From positions 43,714-107,713 of the forward strand of contig JAIQFK010000024.1 of assembly GCA_020073305.1 (NCBI GenBank): a stretch of 64,000 bases of DNA, in the 5' to 3' direction. Below are positions 36,346-45,198 of this stretch, piece by piece. The position numbers and the translations under genes were made by a program. A model generated the notes under the pieces. The model was not told where the DNA came from, ran no database searches, and saw only the letters and a program-made list of their open reading frames with translations. Each line of letters starts with the position of its first letter. Position 1 is the stretch's first letter. Origin of the DNA: Terriglobia bacterium. Lineage in GTDB: Bacteria; Acidobacteriota; Terriglobia; Bryobacterales; Bryobacteraceae.

Positions 36346-37668
36346 GTGACTGCAAAGACCTTCTACATCGAGACCTTCGGCTGCCAGATGAACGCGCATG
36401 ACTCGGAGAAGGTCATCGGCACGCTGGTGTCGCGAGGGTACTCGCAAGTGGAGACGCCTGAGGCCGCCGGGCTGGTCCTTTACAACACGTGCAGCATCCG
36501 CGACAAAGCCGAGCAGAAAGTGTTCAACCGCTTGCAGCAGTTCAAGCGCGATGCCGGTAAGGGCAAAGTTTTCGGCGTGCTTGGATGCGTGGCCCAGCAG
36601 GAGGGCGAGAAGATCTTTGAACGCGCGCCGCACGTGAGCCTGGTGGCGGGTTCAGCGAGCTACACCAAGCTGCCGCAGATGCTGGTTCAGCTGGAGGCCG
36701 GCGAACGCCGCGTAACCGGCCTGAGTCTCGACACGGATGAAACGTTCGAGACGCCGTTTACGCGCCGCGACAACCCGCACCGCGCGTATATCACGATCAT
36801 TGAAGGCTGCGACAAATCCTGCGCATACTGCGTGGTGCCGTTCACGCGCGGCCCGGAGCGCAGCCGCACTGGCGAGAGCGTCATAGCTGAAGCCCGGAGG
36901 CTGGCCGATGCAGGTTACACCGAGATCCAGCTCCTCGGGCAAAACGTGAACAGCTACCGCGATCCCTCCGCGGCAGGCTGGGATTTTGCCACTCTGCTGG
37001 CGCGAGTGGGCGAGGTCCCCGGCATCCGGCGCGTGCGCTTCACCACCTCGCATCCGCGCGACTTCGTCAAAGCGATCGTGGATGCCATCGATTCCAATCC
37101 CGTGCTCTGCGACCACGTGCATCTTCCCGTGCAATCCGGATCCAACCGCGTGCTGAACGCCATGGACCGGCTCTACACACTGGACGAATACATGCGGCGC
37201 ATCGAGTGGTTGAAGAACGCGCGGCGCAACATCGCCATTACCACGGACATCATTGTCGGTTTTCCCGGAGAGACGGAAGCGGATTTCAATGCGACGCTCG
37301 CTCTGCTGGATGAGGTCCAGTACGATTCCCTGTTCAGCTTCAAATACTCGCCGCGTCCCAATACGGCGGCCCTGGCTATGAGCGACCAGATTCCCGAAGA
37401 AGAAAAGACACGCCGGGTGATGATGGTGCAAGAGCGGCAGCGAGCCATTCAAATCCGGCGCAATTCGGAAGCCATCGGGGCCGTGCAGGAAGTGCTGGTG
37501 GAAGGGCGCAACCAGGCAATGGGACAGTGGATCGGACGCACGTCACAGAATCGCACGTTAAATTTCGTGCACGAAAATGGCAACGGGACGGACTTCAGGG
37601 GACAGTATCTGCACGTGCGCGTGACGCGTGCGGGCCCGAACTCGCTGGTGGGCGAGAGTGTGATGTAA
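36346..37668 (+). CDS. miaB: tRNA-2-methylthio-N6-dimethylallyladenosine synthase
   Basis: A 440-aa radical SAM methylthiotransferase. The N-terminal UPF0004 domain carries the auxiliary-cluster cysteines C13, C49 and C81. The radical SAM cysteines are C155, C159 and C162 (GCDKSCAYC), followed by VPFTRGPERSR. A TRAM-like RNA-binding domain ends the protein. It converts i6A37 to ms2i6A37 in tRNAs. It starts at GTG 36346 and is followed 22 nt later by the bifunctional nuclease gene. Confidence 0.95.
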   Translation: MTAKTFYIETFGCQMNAHDSEKVIGTLVSRGYSQVETPEAAGLVLYNTCSIRDKAEQKVFNRLQQFKRDAGKGKVFGVLGCVAQQEGEKIFERAPHVSLVAGSASYTKLPQMLVQLEAGERRVTGLSLDTDETFETPFTRRDNPHRAYITIIEGCDKSCAYCVVPFTRGPERSRTGESVIAEARRLADAGYTEIQLLGQNVNSYRDPSAAGWDFATLLARVGEVPGIRRVRFTTSHPRDFVKAIVDAIDSNPVLCDHVHLPVQSGSNRVLNAMDRLYTLDEYMRRIEWLKNARRNIAITTDIIVGFPGETEADFNATLALLDEVQYDSLFSFKYSPRPNTAALAMSDQIPEEEKTRRVMMVQERQRAIQIRRNSEAIGAVQEVLVEGRNQAMGQWIGRTSQNRTLNFVHENGNGTDFRGQYLHVRVTRAGPNSLVGESVM

Positions 37669-37690
37669 TGGTTGCGGAGGGAGGCGCGGT

Positions 37691-38176
37691 ATGGAAGTTG
37701 AAATGAAAATTCGCGGCCTGATGATGGACCCGGCTACGAACATGCCTATCGTCATTTTGAAGGACGTCAGCAGCAACACCGTGCTTCCCATCTGGGTCGG
37801 CATCTACGAGGCCAATGCCATCGCACTCGAAATCGAAAAGGTCTCGACTCCCCGCCCCATGACCCACGACTTGATGAAAAGCGTGCTGCTCGGCCTGCGT
37901 ACGGGAATCCGCAAGGTTGTAGTGAATGAGCTGAAGGAAGACACGTTTTACGCCGTCATCTGGCTGGAGCACGACGGCGAGCTGATCTCGGTGGATTCAC
38001 GTCCGAGCGATGCTCTCGCGCTAGCCCTGCGGCTGGATTGCCCGATCTTTGTCGAAGACGCGGTGCTCAAGAATTCCAAGCTCGCCTCCACGACGTCGGA
38101 CAAAATCAACAACGAAGAGTTGCGCCGCTGGCTCGAGGGCTTGAACGACGAGGACCTCGGGCGCTACAAAATGTGA
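37691..38176 (+). CDS. Bifunctional nuclease domain (DUF151) protein
   Basis: A 161-aa BFN-domain protein: MKIRGLMMDPATNMPIVILKD, LPIWVGIYEANAIALEIE, RPMTHDLMKSVL and the diagnostic DSRPSDALALALRLDCPIFV. Family members show nuclease activity in vitro and are widespread without a settled role. It is placed right after miaB, a common arrangement in this lineage as far as I recall, and likely shares its transcript. Confidence 0.88.
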   Translation: MEVEMKIRGLMMDPATNMPIVILKDVSSNTVLPIWVGIYEANAIALEIEKVSTPRPMTHDLMKSVLLGLRTGIRKVVVNELKEDTFYAVIWLEHDGELISVDSRPSDALALALRLDCPIFVEDAVLKNSKLASTTSDKINNEELRRWLEGLNDEDLGRYKM

Positions 38177-38215
38177 CTCGCCCGGGGCGGCGGAAACAGC
38201 GCCCGCTTTTCCGCA

Positions 38216-40318
38216 TCAAACTGTCCATTCCAAAGGTTCAGCCGTAGACAACTGGAGCGTGCCGTCGTGCGGGAGCGTGCCTACCGGCAAGCCGCCTTGC
38301 CACAGCGAAATTTGAAAGCGCAGCGGGGCGCCCGCCTGTGCGCGAATCAAGCGCAAAGGAACTTCGATCTCGAGCAGTTCCCGCAGCGCCACTTTGACCT
38401 CGGGTGGGGTTGCGTGCGTGACGCCACGCTCGACGTGAATCACCACCGGCTCCGGCAGGCCCGACGCTTCCAAAAATCGCACGCGCAGTTCAAGCCCGCC
38501 GGTCATCTCCTCGGGGCGGCGGTCGAAATCCACACGCAGAAAGGCTGCGGCGCCGTCGGTGCCATAATGCACTTCGCGCACCAGAAACTGGCGGCCATGC
38601 ATGGCGCCCGAGCGGGAGTCGGCCCGATACAAACCCGCGCCCAGCCACTCGAAGTAGGAGGTCACCTGCCCGTCGATCACCGGGTGGATAAAGCCGGTTG
38701 GATCGGCGTGGAATTCCTGGACAGAGACTTTCAGAATGGGCCGCGAGAGCCTCTCCGGCGGCTGCTGGCCGAGGGCGCGGTAAACGTTCGCCAGATGGCT
38801 TCGATACAGCCGGTCGAAATCCGGCCGGTCGGGCGAGTCGTGTTCGGGGCCGTACCACCAGCACCAGTCGCTGCCTTCGGCAATCATCAATTCTTCAAAT
38901 GCCAGCCGCTTGTTCTCCTCGCTCACGCCTTGCGCGTTGTCATATGCCTGGCGGGCATCCAACAGGCATTCCCACGCTTCATTGTCTTCCTCGGCGCCAA
39001 TCCAAACGTCGAAATTCGCGTTGATCCACGAGCCGGGAAAAATGTGATCCAGCGGCTCAGACGGTATCCGCGCCAGAGCTTCGTGAACGGTCAGCGCGGT
39101 CATATCGGTGGCGTCTGAGATGCGCCGATACAGTTCGCGCAGGAAAGGCCTTCCGTTGCGCTCATAGTATTCCCAGGCGTTTTCCCCATCCAGAATAATG
39201 GGCACCAGCGCGTCGCGGCCGCCCGCCAGAATTCCGCGGCAGTTCTCGCGAATGCGTGCGAGAAAGTCCCCGGCGGCTTCGCGGCTGTCCATACGCGAAT
39301 ACACGAATCCAATCAGGTCACTCAGGAAATGATCGCGGAAGATGACGTGGAGGGTGCGGCTCTGCTGCGTCCAGCGATAGGGCCGGTAGAGTCCGTCGAC
39401 CCCGCTGCCGCGGCCGATGGTACGATCCAGAACGCCGCTGTCGGTAGCGGCCCACTCGAAGCCGGCTTTCGCGGCCAGATCGAAGACTTCATCCGAAACT
39501 GAGCCTTCCGAGGGCCACAGGCCGACCGGAGCACGGCCGAACTCGGAGCTGATGAACTCGCGCGCCAGCCGAAGCTGATGCGCGGCGTCCTCGGGCTGGC
39601 GGAAACGGCGCGGCAAGGGAACACCGGGATGCGAGACCGACGCAATGTTGGAGTCGCACAACAGAGGCAGGATCGGATGATAGTATGGCGTGGTTGAAAT
39701 TTCGACTTGGCCCGATTCCACGGCCCAGTGATAAGCCGGGATCACGAGCCCCAGAATCTCCTTCTGCTTTTCGAGCATCAACCCCTGGTCGGCCAAATCG
39801 AAGTTGCGCCCTTTCTGGATGAGGGCCTGGATCTCACGATCGTTTTCCAGAAACTCTTCATCAAACCACGCGAGCTGCGAGAGAACCTGCAAATCCCTGA
39901 ATTCCTGCGCGGCGAAGGCCATCTTGGCATAGGCCGCATCCTTTTGCGCCCGGCGCGCCTCATGGAGTTCGCCGTAACGGGGAAAGCGCCGGATCATGCG
40001 GTCCGGATTGGCGTGGAAGAAATGGTTGAGAATCAGATCCCGCTCTTCATCCGTCAGCGCCTCAGCCGGCTTGGCGGCAGAGTCCAGAAAGGGATCGCGC
40101 GCTTTTCCTGTCGCATATTCAGCCACCTGCTGCATCATTGATGGCACCAGGTTGAACGTCTGGTGCACCTTCGGGAATTCCTCCAGGATGCGCACCATGC
40201 CGTAGTAGTCTTTGAGCGCATGCAAGCGCGTCCAGGGCAGATTGTATTCTCCGGTGACCAGGTCCTTGTAGAAGGGCTGGTGCATGTGCCAGAGAAAGCA
40301 CAGATAGATCTGGGGCAT
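38216..40318 (-). CDS. Glycoside hydrolase family 57 protein
   Basis: A 700-aa GH57 enzyme acting on alpha-glucans. It starts MPQIYLCFLWHMHQPFYKD, the GH57 N-terminal HMHQP motif. GLWPSEGSVSDEV is in the region of the catalytic Glu, and ILDGENAWEYYERNGRPFLRELY is a conserved late motif. The C-terminal about 200 residues look like a separate beta-rich domain. Relatives include amylopullulanase, 4-alpha-glucanotransferase and branching enzyme; which one is not decidable here. ATG 40318 lies 2 nt past the stop of the upstream gene, so the two are an operon. Confidence 0.87.
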   Translation of the reverse strand: MPQIYLCFLWHMHQPFYKDLVTGEYNLPWTRLHALKDYYGMVRILEEFPKVHQTFNLVPSMMQQVAEYATGKARDPFLDSAAKPAEALTDEERDLILNHFFHANPDRMIRRFPRYGELHEARRAQKDAAYAKMAFAAQEFRDLQVLSQLAWFDEEFLENDREIQALIQKGRNFDLADQGLMLEKQKEILGLVIPAYHWAVESGQVEISTTPYYHPILPLLCDSNIASVSHPGVPLPRRFRQPEDAAHQLRLAREFISSEFGRAPVGLWPSEGSVSDEVFDLAAKAGFEWAATDSGVLDRTIGRGSGVDGLYRPYRWTQQSRTLHVIFRDHFLSDLIGFVYSRMDSREAAGDFLARIRENCRGILAGGRDALVPIILDGENAWEYYERNGRPFLRELYRRISDATDMTALTVHEALARIPSEPLDHIFPGSWINANFDVWIGAEEDNEAWECLLDARQAYDNAQGVSEENKRLAFEELMIAEGSDWCWWYGPEHDSPDRPDFDRLYRSHLANVYRALGQQPPERLSRPILKVSVQEFHADPTGFIHPVIDGQVTSYFEWLGAGLYRADSRSGAMHGRQFLVREVHYGTDGAAAFLRVDFDRRPEEMTGGLELRVRFLEASGLPEPVVIHVERGVTHATPPEVKVALRELLEIEVPLRLIRAQAGAPLRFQISLWQGGLPVGTLPHDGTLQLSTAEPLEWTV

Positions 40319-40320
40319 AT

Positions 40321-42834
40321 TTATCGCGCGAAGTAACTGCGTGTAGGTGCAGGCGGAGCCGGACTGCCGCGAACCGCTAGCCACAGGATATCATTCAGCT
40401 CGTTGTCGTCGATGCGGTCCTCTTCGCTGAAGTCGAGCCGCGATGAACGAGCTGCGGCAGGAGACGCCGCCGGATTCCGTTCATCCAGAGCGATGCGTGG
40501 TTTCTCGGCGGTGTACGGCGCCAGATCGGGTGCGGCCTGGAACGCCGCATGCATGGGCCGGGCTCCGGCGTCGAACTGCGTCATGGGATTGAGGCCCAGA
40601 ATCAGCTCGATGGTTCGCAGCTCGGATGTTGTGTTATACATGCTGCTGTCCACCGCACGCCGCCTGACGTAAGGCGATAGGACGAAAGCCGCCGAGCGGT
40701 GGGAATCGACGTGGTCCGGGCCATTTTGCGCGTCGTCTTCCAGAACAAAGATCGCGGTCTTGGGCCACCAGCGGCTATGCGAGACGCCTTCGACGATCAT
40801 GCCCAGCGCGTAATCATTATCGGCCACCAAAGAGAGCGGGGCGGGCCGTCCGGGCGTGGCGCCGTAGGTGTGGTCGTTCCCCAGCCGCATGAAAATCAGC
40901 CGGGGCATCTGGCCGGTTTTTTCAAACTCCGCCAAGTCGCGCAAAAAGACCTTGGCGCGCTCGACATCCGGATAATTCAGGTCGAAGCCTCGATACTGAG
41001 AGTTCGTTACGGTTCGCAGAACGGGATCGCGCACCGATTCGACCTGGGTCTCGCCGGCAGCAGGGGATTTGCGATTGTTCACGTAGTACCCGTAGTTTCG
41101 CATCGTGATCCCGGCGGCTGCGGCGTTCGTCCACAAGTAGCCGGCAGCGGGTAACGCAGTAGGCTCCTGGCCCTCGTAGTCGTAAAGCTTGCGCCTGCCT
41201 GCATAGCTGTTGGGCCACATCTTCTGCACGTAATCGGAAGCGATGGCTGCGGTAGACCAGTTGTGGCCGTCCGCGCTCACGTCGGAGTTGACGTAGAAAT
41301 TGTCCAGCAAGACGAATTCACGCGCCAGCTTGTGATGGTTCGGAGTGATCTGCTCACCGAAGAGCACCAGCGAGGCGTCCCCATTGCCTTCCTTCATATC
41401 GCCCAACACCTGATCGTAGGTGCGATTCTCTTTCACGATGTAGATGACGTTTTCTATCGGTGCTGCCACGCCCGGGCGGCTGGGAATTGGTCCGGCGTTT
41501 CCCGTCCCCGCGTCATCCAGGCGCGCATCGCGATACGGCGAGTTCGCCAGCACGGTTTTGGAGTACTCGCGCAGTTGAGCGTCCGTAACGGGATCGACGA
41601 ACGAAGCGGTGCCGGTTTGGATCCGGCCCACATATTCGACAGAACTCACCCCCAGATATGCGGATTCGGTGCTGCGCACCGGGCTCGGGCCTTTCGGATT
41701 GGGAAACGAGCGCAGCCCGCGGCCATTCAACACCACGAGTCTGCCGTCGCTCAGGCTACGCGCCGCCGTGGGGTACCATCCAGTGGGAACGAAGCCGAGC
41801 ACATCACTGCGGTCCTGGGAAACATCTACTACCCCCACGGCATTGGCATCGGAACAAACCACGTACAGGCGGCTGTGGTCCGCTGCCAGGGCCAGCGCGC
41901 TCGGCGTCATCCCAAGCGGCTGCCGCGGGGTCATCGCCACATTGATGGACTCGACGACTTGCATTTCGTTCGACGCCGAGACGCCCACGGTGTAAACGCT
42001 GTTGGTATTCGACGCCGAGACGAAGAGCCGCGCCACCCACGACGGTTCGCCTTCAGCGGGTTCGTTTTTGCCACTGCGCCACACCATGTCGGTGGGATGG
42101 GGTCCGATCCGCAGAGAGGCCATAAGGCTGCCGCTTTCCGCCTGGTACTGGGCCAGCGTGCCGTCGGTCCAACTGGTCACAAAGAACGATTTGCCATCCG
42201 GGTGAAACAGAATCCGATAGGGGCGCCGGCCGGTCTTGATCCGTTCGATCACCATTCCGGACTGCGGATTGATGATCACGACCGAGTCATGATAGAGGTC
42301 GGCCGCATAGATAAGCCGCCCGTCGGGCGAGATCGCGATGTCGCCGATGAAATCGCGATTCGTTCTTTTCTCCTCGGGCACCACGACGAAGGTGCGCGCC
42401 GGCTGCAGTACGCCTTGAGCATAACTGAACTCGAACACCGCGGCCCGCGAGCCTCCGCCCACGTAGACGCGATCCCCTTTGGGCGAGAAGGTCAGGCCGA
42501 GCCAGCCATCCGCCACCGGAACCCGTGAGGTCTCGCGCACCGAGGTGGTATCGAGAACGCTGATAGATGGCGGATTGTACCCGCCGTTCAGCACCAGCAG
42601 GTAGCGGCCGTCCGGCGCGAGCGCAGACGACATCGGAAACGTATCGAGCGGCACCTGGGTCCCAGCCGGCGTGAGACGCCAGCCGCTGTTCAGCAGGAAG
42701 CCGCCACCCGGGAGCGGACCCACTCGTTCGGGAGGAACCGGCTGTGACAACACGAGCGCCGCGCCCGCGATCAGAAAGAGCGAGCACGCGCCAGAAAGCC
42801 ACACAGATCGCAACGGCATGGCGTTGATTTTCAT
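40321..42834 (-). CDS. Exported YncE-type beta-propeller / phosphoesterase fusion
   Basis: An 837-aa protein with an N-terminal signal peptide (LSGACSLFLIAGAALVLSQ). Residues about 50-410 form a YVTN-type beta-propeller (repeats such as ISPDGRLIYAADL and HPDGKSFFVTS). The C-terminal part is an alkaline-phosphatase-superfamily phosphoesterase: NVIYIVKENRTYDQVLGDM, SADGHNWSTAAIASDY and FVLEDDAQNGPDHVDSHRS with metal-binding Asp/His. It probably hydrolyses a phosphoester in the periplasm. It overlaps nadE by 4 nt, an odd pairing for an exported protein. Confidence 0.85.
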   Translation of the reverse strand: MKINAMPLRSVWLSGACSLFLIAGAALVLSQPVPPERVGPLPGGGFLLNSGWRLTPAGTQVPLDTFPMSSALAPDGRYLLVLNGGYNPPSISVLDTTSVRETSRVPVADGWLGLTFSPKGDRVYVGGGSRAAVFEFSYAQGVLQPARTFVVVPEEKRTNRDFIGDIAISPDGRLIYAADLYHDSVVIINPQSGMVIERIKTGRRPYRILFHPDGKSFFVTSWTDGTLAQYQAESGSLMASLRIGPHPTDMVWRSGKNEPAEGEPSWVARLFVSASNTNSVYTVGVSASNEMQVVESINVAMTPRQPLGMTPSALALAADHSRLYVVCSDANAVGVVDVSQDRSDVLGFVPTGWYPTAARSLSDGRLVVLNGRGLRSFPNPKGPSPVRSTESAYLGVSSVEYVGRIQTGTASFVDPVTDAQLREYSKTVLANSPYRDARLDDAGTGNAGPIPSRPGVAAPIENVIYIVKENRTYDQVLGDMKEGNGDASLVLFGEQITPNHHKLAREFVLLDNFYVNSDVSADGHNWSTAAIASDYVQKMWPNSYAGRRKLYDYEGQEPTALPAAGYLWTNAAAAGITMRNYGYYVNNRKSPAAGETQVESVRDPVLRTVTNSQYRGFDLNYPDVERAKVFLRDLAEFEKTGQMPRLIFMRLGNDHTYGATPGRPAPLSLVADNDYALGMIVEGVSHSRWWPKTAIFVLEDDAQNGPDHVDSHRSAAFVLSPYVRRRAVDSSMYNTTSELRTIELILGLNPMTQFDAGARPMHAAFQAAPDLAPYTAEKPRIALDERNPAASPAAARSSRLDFSEEDRIDDNELNDILWLAVRGSPAPPAPTRSYFAR

Positions 42835-44480
42835 TCCGTGTATTTTTGTGCAATGGGAAAACGCCGCCCAATGCCGAATGCCTTCGAGGTCACCTTGAGG
42901 CCTGGAGCGGCCTGCTGCCTTTTGTACTCGTTCCGGTCGACCTGATTGATGATTTGCTTCACCAGTTCGAGCGGCACGCCGAGCTGTTCTGATATTTGCC
43001 GTGGAGATGCGTCCTCTTCCACGTACAGGCCCAGGATCGGATCCAGAACGTCATAAGGCGGAAGCGAATCGGTGTCTTTTTGATTCGGCCGCAGTTCGGC
43101 CGAGGGCGCCTTCTCAAAGACCGCTTCCGGTATCGCGCCCGGATGGCGCTTGTTCGCCACCCGCGCCAGCAAGTAGACCAGCGTCTTCGGCACATCGCTG
43201 ATCACCGCGAGGCCGCCGCACATATCGCCGTACAGGGTGCAGTACCCGACGGCCAGCTCGCTCTTGTTTCCAGTGGTCAGCACCATCGCGCCCCACTTGT
43301 TCGACAGAGCCATCAGCGTTACGCCGCGCAGACGGGCCTGCAGATTCTCTTCGGTCACATCACGCGGCGCGTCGGCGAAGAGCGGATCCAGTGTCTTGAG
43401 ATACTCCTCGTACACCGGCTTGATGGAAGCCAGCTCGAAGCGGATGCCCAGGTTCGCCGCCAGCGAGCGCGCGTCCTCGACGCTTCCCGCGGACGAAAAA
43501 GGACCGGGCATGCCGACACCCACGACGTTTTCCACGCCCACGGCATCCGCCGCAATCACCGCTGTTAGCGATGAGTCGATGCCGCCGCTTAACCCCAGAA
43601 GCACGCCCCGGAACCCGCATTTTCGAATGTAGTCGCGCGTGCCCAGCACCAAGGCTTCATACGCCGCCTCGCATTCATCCGCCAGGTTTTGATGTTGGTC
43701 TCCTTGGTTCGTGGCGAGATCGACGAAAACCAGGTCCTCTTGGAAGGAAGCCGCGGACGCGATTACCTGGCCCTCCCGGTTCACGGCAAAACTGGTGCCG
43801 TCGAAGATCAGCGAATCATTGCCGCCGACCTGATTCACGTAGACCAGGGGCACACCGTGATGCCGTGCTGCGGTGGTGAAAATCTTGCGGCGCAGGGCGC
43901 GTTTGCCCATATGGTACGGCGAGGCGTTGATGCTGATCAGAACCTGGCCGCCGGCCGCAATCAGCTCGTCAACCGGATCGCGCCGGTAGAGTTGGCGCTC
44001 CCAGAATTGTTTGTCGTTCCAGGCGTCCTCGCAAATTGTGAGGGCTACGCGAGTATCGCCGGATACCCAGAGCTTTTGATGTTCGGCGGGCATGAAGTAG
44101 CGCGCTTCATCAAAGACGTCGTAGGTCGGCAGCAGCATTTTGGTTTGCCGGAACACCACGTCACCCTTCTGCAAGATCGCGGCGCTATTGGTTGCTCGTT
44201 TGCCGGCGGAGGATGGCGCCCGGCCCACGTATCCGCAGATAATGCGCAACGGCAGGCCGGCGGTCGCGGAGGCGAGGCAAGCCACCTGCTGCTCCGAGCG
44301 CTCGACGAATGTCGGCTTCTCGACCAAGTCGCGCGGCGGATAGCCGGTGATGGACAGTTCCGGGAAGACGAGCAGGTCTGCTCCTTTGGCGGCAGCCTCT
44401 CGCGCCGTCGACGCCATGTGATCGACGTTGCCGGCAAGATCGCCAACCGTTGTATTGATCTGTCCCAGCGCGATTTTCAT
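42831..44480 (-). CDS. nadE: Glutamine-dependent NAD+ synthetase
   Basis: A 549-aa two-domain enzyme for the last step of NAD synthesis. The N-terminal nitrilase-like glutaminase has Glu in VFPELSITGYPPRD, Lys in RQTKMLLP and Cys in ALTICEDAWND. The C-terminal synthetase has the ATP loop LLGLSGGIDSSLTAVIAADA and later GNKSELAVGYCTLYGDMCGG. The start ATG 44480 is preceded by TAGAAT (44491-44486, minus strand). It heads the nadE-phosphoesterase-GH57 operon; nadA lies 2.6 kb away on the same strand. Confidence 0.96.
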   Translation of the reverse strand: MKIALGQINTTVGDLAGNVDHMASTAREAAAKGADLLVFPELSITGYPPRDLVEKPTFVERSEQQVACLASATAGLPLRIICGYVGRAPSSAGKRATNSAAILQKGDVVFRQTKMLLPTYDVFDEARYFMPAEHQKLWVSGDTRVALTICEDAWNDKQFWERQLYRRDPVDELIAAGGQVLISINASPYHMGKRALRRKIFTTAARHHGVPLVYVNQVGGNDSLIFDGTSFAVNREGQVIASAASFQEDLVFVDLATNQGDQHQNLADECEAAYEALVLGTRDYIRKCGFRGVLLGLSGGIDSSLTAVIAADAVGVENVVGVGMPGPFSSAGSVEDARSLAANLGIRFELASIKPVYEEYLKTLDPLFADAPRDVTEENLQARLRGVTLMALSNKWGAMVLTTGNKSELAVGYCTLYGDMCGGLAVISDVPKTLVYLLARVANKRHPGAIPEAVFEKAPSAELRPNQKDTDSLPPYDVLDPILGLYVEEDASPRQISEQLGVPLELVKQIINQVDRNEYKRQQAAPGLKVTSKAFGIGRRFPIAQKYTE

Positions 44481-44485
44481 CGAGA

Positions 44486-44491
44486 ATTCTA
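44486..44491 (-). promoter_or_regulatory. -10-like TAGAAT before nadE
   Basis: TAGAAT on the minus strand lies 5 nt upstream of the nadE ATG, without a ribosome-binding site in between; another candidate leaderless start. Confidence 0.35.
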
Positions 44492-44539
44492 TAGTGGCAC
44501 AGCCATCCGCCTTGCGTGTGGGCCGCGGGACGGCTGCAG

Positions 44540-44568
44540 GTTTAAGGTCGCAAATTGCGACCTTAAAC
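44540..44568. repeat. Palindrome across the ORF6N stop codon
   Basis: A 29-bp near-perfect palindrome whose core TAAGGTCGCAAATTGCGACC (plus TTA) occupies 44543-44565. It contains the stop codon of the ORF6N gene. Its 23-bp core is the exact reverse complement of the core at 44872-44894. No T-run follows, so it is not a standard terminator. Confidence 0.75.
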
Positions 44569-45120
44569 GCGCTGGCTGTGATCGGCGTTAAACCCGATGT
44601 GGCGCCCTCGAACGGGCTCGGGTGGCGGCTCCATCAATTGATAGATGGCCTGAAACACCTTCCTGAATTGAGAGTCGTATTTCTTCTCCATCTGCTTCAG
44701 CTTCCGCGCAAGCTCCTTGTTTCGCGCCGAAATCTCACGTAGCTTCACAAAGGCGCGCACGATCGCAATGTTCACCGCGATGGAGCGGTCACTGTTCAGC
44801 ACACTCGAAAGCATCGCCACACCCTGTTCGGTGAAGACGTACGGCAAATACTTGCGGTGATGGCCGCGCTTTAAGGTCGCAATTTGCGACCTTACTTCCA
44901 TCACCGCCCTGGCCTCGGCCGTTCTGAGCCGGAACATGAAATCCTCGGGAAATCGCTTCCGGTTGCGTTTCACCTGTTCATTGAGCCGCTTGGTCGGGAC
45001 ACCGTATAGCTCGGCGAGATCCACATCGAGCATCACTTTGTGCCCCCGAATCACGTAAATGCGCCGTTCAACGGATGACGCCAGAGCGGGCACATGGACC
45101 AGCGCAGTGCTGTTCGGCAC
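44563..45120 (-). CDS. ORF6N-domain DNA-binding protein
   Basis: A 185-aa protein with the ORF6N domain in its N-terminal half: RIYVIRGHKVMLDVDLAELYGVPTKRLNEQVKRN, then RFPEDFMFRL and LPYVFTEQGVAML. A basic coiled-coil tail follows (about 130-165, KLREISARNKELARKLKQMEKK). ORF6N proteins are predicted DNA-binding factors of phage, toxin-antitoxin or accessory origin; function is uncertain. GTG 45120 has GGAGG 8 nt upstream; the frame also opens earlier at 45159. Part of its coding sequence (RSQIATLK) is a 23-bp palindrome mirrored at its stop codon. It is probably a mobile or accessory insertion. Confidence 0.82.
   Translation of the reverse strand: MPNSTALVHVPALASSVERRIYVIRGHKVMLDVDLAELYGVPTKRLNEQVKRNRKRFPEDFMFRLRTAEARAVMEVRSQIATLKRGHHRKYLPYVFTEQGVAMLSSVLNSDRSIAVNIAIVRAFVKLREISARNKELARKLKQMEKKYDSQFRKVFQAIYQLMEPPPEPVRGRHIGFNADHSQRV
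44872..44894. repeat. Palindrome inside the ORF6N gene
   Basis: TAAGGTCGCAATTTGCGACC plus TTA, perfect except for the central base; it encodes the RSQIATL stretch on the minus strand. It is the exact reverse complement of the 23-bp core at 44543-44565, about 310 bp away. Confidence 0.75.
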
Positions 45121-45198
45121 GTTGTGTACCTCCGGTCTTTCGTGGAAAGCACATCTCACGGCTGGAGATGTGGATCGCCGGGTCAGCCCGCCGGCTTG

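Noticed and set aside
38180..38215. Intrinsic terminator between the bifunctional nuclease and GH57 genes
   Set aside because: GGGCG...CGCCC followed by CTTTT is a short stem with a large loop; too weak to list as a feature.
44540..44568. Palindrome at the ORF6N stop as an intrinsic terminator
   Set aside because: No T-run follows on either strand, and an exact mirrored copy lies inside the coding sequence, which points to another role.
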